In this document: positions 60,701 through 64,000 of the stretch, in pieces
Numbering within the stretch: position 1 is the stretch's first letter
Layout of the letters: each line of letters opens with the position of its first letter
From: Trichuris trichiura
Lineage: Eukaryota; Nematoda; Enoplea; Trichinellida; Trichuridae
Length of the DNA: 64,000 bases
Direction: 5' to 3'
Assembly (NCBI GenBank): GCA_037903355.1
Contig: JBAJFE010000039.1
Coordinates: 310,001 to 374,000, forward strand
Notes under the pieces: generated by a model
What the model saw: the letters and a program-made list of their open reading frames with translations, nothing else
The model's database searches: none
What the model was told of the DNA's origin: nothing
Translations under genes and position numbers: made by a program

Positions 60701-62408
60701 TCTATGCCGTAAATCTTGATACTGACCACACGTTAAAATCAGGTTTCTCTCCGCCAATAAAGAATACCATTAAAGAGCATAGATAAGCTTTTACGCAGCT
60801 CAATCGCGATCACGATAAAGCCTTCTCAGCGTCACGACTTGTTTCAGACCAACGGTAACTAGACAACCATATATGTGAAGCACAGGACAATTGCTCACAT
60901 TCTTTTATGGCACAAGAAGCTTCGAGCAAGAAACTGCATTCCTCCCATTGCTCCCAATCTTCAGAATTCAAAAATGCTGAAAGACTCAGCTCCCTTTCTT
61001 AGTTAAGTATCACGAAGCATATCACGCAGCCAAAGCTCATTAACAGAACCTCATTTTTAAACAAGAGCAAATTACTTAACTCACAGCCTTCTAAAATAAG
61101 CGTTAAGCTTAAGAAACGACGAAAGAATATTTGAAGTTTCTCAGATATTTCCTACATTACTACAATGATTCTCAAACCATGTGTGAACTCGTTGCAGACG
61201 AAGGACACATATCCAAATCAAAACATATATCCAATATCCAAAACCCTTAGCCTAAACTAATAGCTTAATTATTAAGCAAATAACGTCTATCTGCAGTAGC
61301 TATTAAACTCACAAAAATTAAACAATAAGAGCATGTCCGTATATAGAACAGCCCTACCGACAGGGCAAAGCCATTACCGAAACTAGGCCTATTAATTTTC
61401 TGTGCGAATGAAAAATTTGCGTCATACTGACTGACAAGCGGGATAAAGCCATAAAAAACAAAGTTATAAAACCGAAATCATGTCTTTAAACTACATCCTC
61501 AAAGATAACCTATTATCTCAACATTTTGTGAAGGAAACGATTTAAGTCTCGTTTCTACCGTTAAGATTTTCACTTCATCACAGCGAAAAGCTCGGTAAAT
61601 ATTGCATAGCTGTGAAGTTACAAGGACATACAAATAAAACAACTGGACAGTGTGTTCAGCGAGCGAGAAAGTTATCAACAATATCTGTACGCGTCAAGCG
61701 AACCATAGCAACAACCACTTAATGAAAGTTAAGCGAACCTTATATCTGTGTAGCAGCTCTTGCGTAGTTCCCGGACAAGCTGAGATAGTTGGCGGTGAGT
61801 TCTGGAGCAAAAGAAAATTTTCGGAACCGAGTAATACTCAGTTTGCTCATTAGGCACTGATTCCAACAGCTCGTTTTCTCCCGCATTTGTGGTAAGGTCA
61901 AAATCCACCTTTTTAGGCGGTGGAGAAGTGAAGTCTTCCAAGTCAAATTCTAAAAAAAGCAGCTGAAACAAGCGCTGACGAGGTGACAACTCAGACTGTC
62001 ATAGGGATCTTCAAAAGCTAAAGAATCCGAGGTAGGAAGAGTTTCAGTTTCTTTAGAGAATGACTTTTCTGCAAAATTCACTGTGCTAAGCAATCGTTGC
62101 GTACTAGGAAGCCTACCTTCGTAACTTTGCTGCCAAGCAAGAGCAGCGCATAGAAGTGCCAAACTTTTACCGCTTCCAGTGGGACTTTCAATCAAACAGT
62201 TCTTTCTCATTTTAAGCGCTTCCAAAACCTAGTCAAATACGAACAGTCCCAAAGTGCAACAGATTGAAAGCGTGCTTATTTAGGCAAAGTACGCTTCTTT
62301 AATGAAAATGAACAAACTCACCTTGTTCATCATAGCTAGCTGTGAAGGGTATGGCTGAAAAGGCATGTTCACTTTGATTCCTTGTACAGTGTACATTGAC
62401 CTCGGCAT
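57765..62408 (-). CDS. BRIP1: FANCJ/BRIP1-type Fe-S superfamily 2 DNA helicase
   Basis: Nine exons in transcript order: 62408-62322, 62228-61997, 61949-61739, 60184-60082, 60038-59786, 59737-59582, 59457-59249, 59198-58827 and 58667-57765. They give 841 residues. The start is FANCJ-like ([14 protein letters not shown]). Motif I is [19 protein letters not shown]. The four Fe-S cysteines are all present (DHTCLHP, AECKKL, GEHCVYY, CQLCPYF). [15 protein letters not shown] is the DEAH box. The second helicase domain starts [10 protein letters not shown], with [46 protein letters not shown], and [14 protein letters not shown]. The choice of FANCJ over RTEL1 or DDX11 rests on [18 protein letters not shown] and the GSGPKG-like GLGPSGK block. 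FANCJ unwinds G-quadruplexes and acts in interstrand crosslink repair; the nematode orthologue is DOG-1. The protein stops right after the helicase core, so the long C-terminal BRCA1/MLH1-binding region of vertebrates is absent. Intron 3 is 1.55 kb; others are about 43-90 bp. Confidence 0.93.
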
Positions 62409-62689
62409 TTTCGCGCAAAGTGAGAAACGGGAACAACTTTATAAAAACACTGCGGATTTGCTAATCGCACAAGCTAAATTAACGTAAAGTCGGCAGCGCA
62501 ATGAACCTATAGTAGACTATTCGCAATAGCGCTTGGATTTGTACTTGAAAATCAAACTCAAACGTTAAGTAAATACTTAGTAGTCTTGAAGACGGGGTGC
62601 TTCTTAACGGGGCAATGGATTTTCATCACTTCTTTATACGATATGTTTTCTAGCCCGTTGATGGGTTCTGAAATTAAACCGAAACAAAT
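62409..62689. other. Upstream flank of the helicase gene
   Basis: The promoter region of the helicase is expected here. No motif stands out. Confidence 0.4.
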
Positions 62690-63420
62690 GCCCTACCAAC
62701 GGATGGATGAGCAATTATTAAGGAAAAATACAGAACAAACACTTAACAGTTTCGTAGCTTTCGGGACTAACCTTGTCCCGTCGTCAGCGATGGTGGTAAT
62801 GGCACTTTTACTACGATGTTAGGGTATTTATAGGCAGGGAGGGGGCGCCAGTCGGTAAGGAACAACAACCCGTTTTACTGATAACAGATGTCCATATCGA
62901 GCTGACCTCTACCCCTTTGTCACTGTTGCGAACCAGTTCCGGGCCCAGCTGTAAATGTGTCTCCGCAGCAACCTGATAATCGTTTAGTCTACTGTAGTCT
63001 AGAGAGGAAGTGTGGATCTGTATGATGCTTACGTATCGGGTTTTGCAAGACGAGTAAAGATTTCTACATCGTTCTGTTTTATTACGTTGGATGAGTACAC
63101 AGGATGTCTCCAACAGTCACGGTTGATGGAAATGTTATTGCGAATGAACAGGCACTCCTTTATTTGCCTAAGGCGAAAATGGCTCTCGCGGCAAATGATC
63201 GACGGGTGCAGGTCACGTGAGCATTGAGAGGAATGCTCAGCGACCGCGTAGGTGTTCTTCGCCTTTTCCATAGCTTGTAAAGGCGGAATTTTTCTTGGAC
63301 GTCCCCAACGTGTCCTGTATATTCTGTTCAATTCATCTTCAGCGGTCCGGTAACTGTTGAGCGCATTCATGTGGATGACATTTTTGGATTGAAAAACATT
63401 TTCGTGAAATTTCTTCACAG
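62690..63420 (-). mobile_element. Penelope-like element, 3' end with GIY-YIG endonuclease remnant
   Basis: On the minus strand, 63418-63029 is a 129-codon open frame. It carries YRTRWGRPRKIPPLQ, NTYAVAEHSSQC, and ICRESHFRLRQIKECLFIRN followed by NRDCW. These fit the C-terminal GIY-YIG endonuclease of Penelope-like retroelements (GR...R...H, SALAEH, ...RES...R...E...I). Downstream in the same direction, 62787-62757 holds a structured motif, and 62700-62690 a GGATGGATGAGC-type block shared with 14287. The reverse transcriptase part is not present next to it, so this is a 5'-truncated copy. Confidence 0.6.
62757..62787 (-). repeat. Structured motif of the Penelope-like 3' end, copy A
   Basis: Minus strand: CTGACGAC, stem GGGAC, 7-nt loop, GTCCC, then GAAAGCTACG. 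This is the best preserved of three copies, with a perfect 5-bp stem. The CUGANGA-stem-GAAA order matches the conserved core strand of a hammerhead ribozyme. Confidence 0.5.
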
Positions 63421-64000
63421 AAGTTAGAGGAAGCCAGCCTGGATAGCGAACAAGCTGAAGAAAGGAAGCCGATAGAGTATTTGTTGCATGTGACAGAAAC
63501 TGATACCTTAACGATTAAGCTAACAAGTGTATCATTGACTGTGTCGTTTCAAACTTTTAAAAATCGAACAACTGTGTTTAGGGTCGCCTTTCCTGATGGT
63601 CTGCAAAAGCTTTTCTGGTTAATTCTTTATCCTTTATGATCGAACTGGAAGTCAAGTGGACGTCGGTACGACGCATATGATACCTTTGTAGCTTGGGTTT
63701 GCTATTGAAATTTTAAAATAAATTGGTTTCAAGTGGTTTGCATGTTGGGTTAGGTGGACTTGGAGAGCGAACAGACGCCTTCAGGCTTTATCGGTCGTTC
63801 GTTACCATCGCTCAGACGCTGTCACCTGTCTCCGCGCAGTCCTAGATTTGTCACCCAAAGATTGCTAAGCGGTTGGAACCGCAAAAAGGGGTCTAGTATG
63901 CTACGGGGGCGCCGGAAGTGGAAGCGGCTACTTCAAAGCGTAATCTGCGACTCTACAGCGTAATAAATGATTGTTATCGGCACAACAGGACGGACGTTAT
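63421..64000. other. Right flank with no supported gene
   Basis: One open frame at 63754-63963 has no recognisable features. Confidence 0.4.

Noticed and set aside
1..64000. tRNA, rRNA, CRISPR arrays and bacterial-type operons
   Set aside because: A reading for B-box-like GGTTCGANTCC and for regular spacer repeats found none, and the region is eukaryotic. A tRNAscan run could still find a gene I missed.

Overview
The window is animal nuclear DNA, most likely from a nematode. Genes are split by many short introns (about 43-60 bp, T-rich 3' splice sites) and a few multi-kilobase ones. The protein set is metazoan, and a single-pass SEFIR (IL-17 receptor-like) gene sits beside decayed pogo/Tigger, Penelope-like and Gypsy-like elements. 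Base composition and intron size would suit an enoplean worm such as Trichuris, but that is only a guess. There is no operon-like packing.

Layout from left to right. At 1437-3411 (+) is an SNM1A/DCLRE1A-type DNA crosslink nuclease with a PIP box. At 4054-5760 is a decayed pogo/Tigger transposon on the minus strand. At 6735-7598 (+) is a small secreted-type Lys/Ser-rich protein of unknown function. From 8022 to 9300 there are further pogo-like relics, and at 10061-10143 a pre-miRNA-like hairpin. Cysteine-string protein DNAJC5 (10715-12058, +) is convergent with a ten-exon IL-17-receptor-like gene (12438-17669, -). COX5B is at 20895-21242 (-). A full-length POMGNT1 homologue (23259-29660, +) appears to have lost its catalytic residues. 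It is convergent with an SLC16 monocarboxylate-type transporter (30198-41989, -), whose 7-kb first intron holds a decayed Gypsy element. A FRMD4-type FERM protein is at 46048-50260 (+) and the proteasome ubiquitin receptor ADRM1/Rpn13 at 52854-56302 (+). A small doubtful gene follows at 56550-57484 (+). The FANCJ/BRIP1 Fe-S helicase is at 57765-62408 (-). A Penelope-like element 3' end closes the window on the minus strand.

The genes form no single pathway. Two of them (SNM1A and FANCJ) belong to interstrand crosslink repair and both lie in this 64 kb, about 54 kb apart and in opposite orientation. Gene models were built by hand: reading frame was carried across every junction, and each join was compared with the family's known layout where I knew it. 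Exon borders are therefore predictions, although most are strongly constrained by phase and by conserved motifs.
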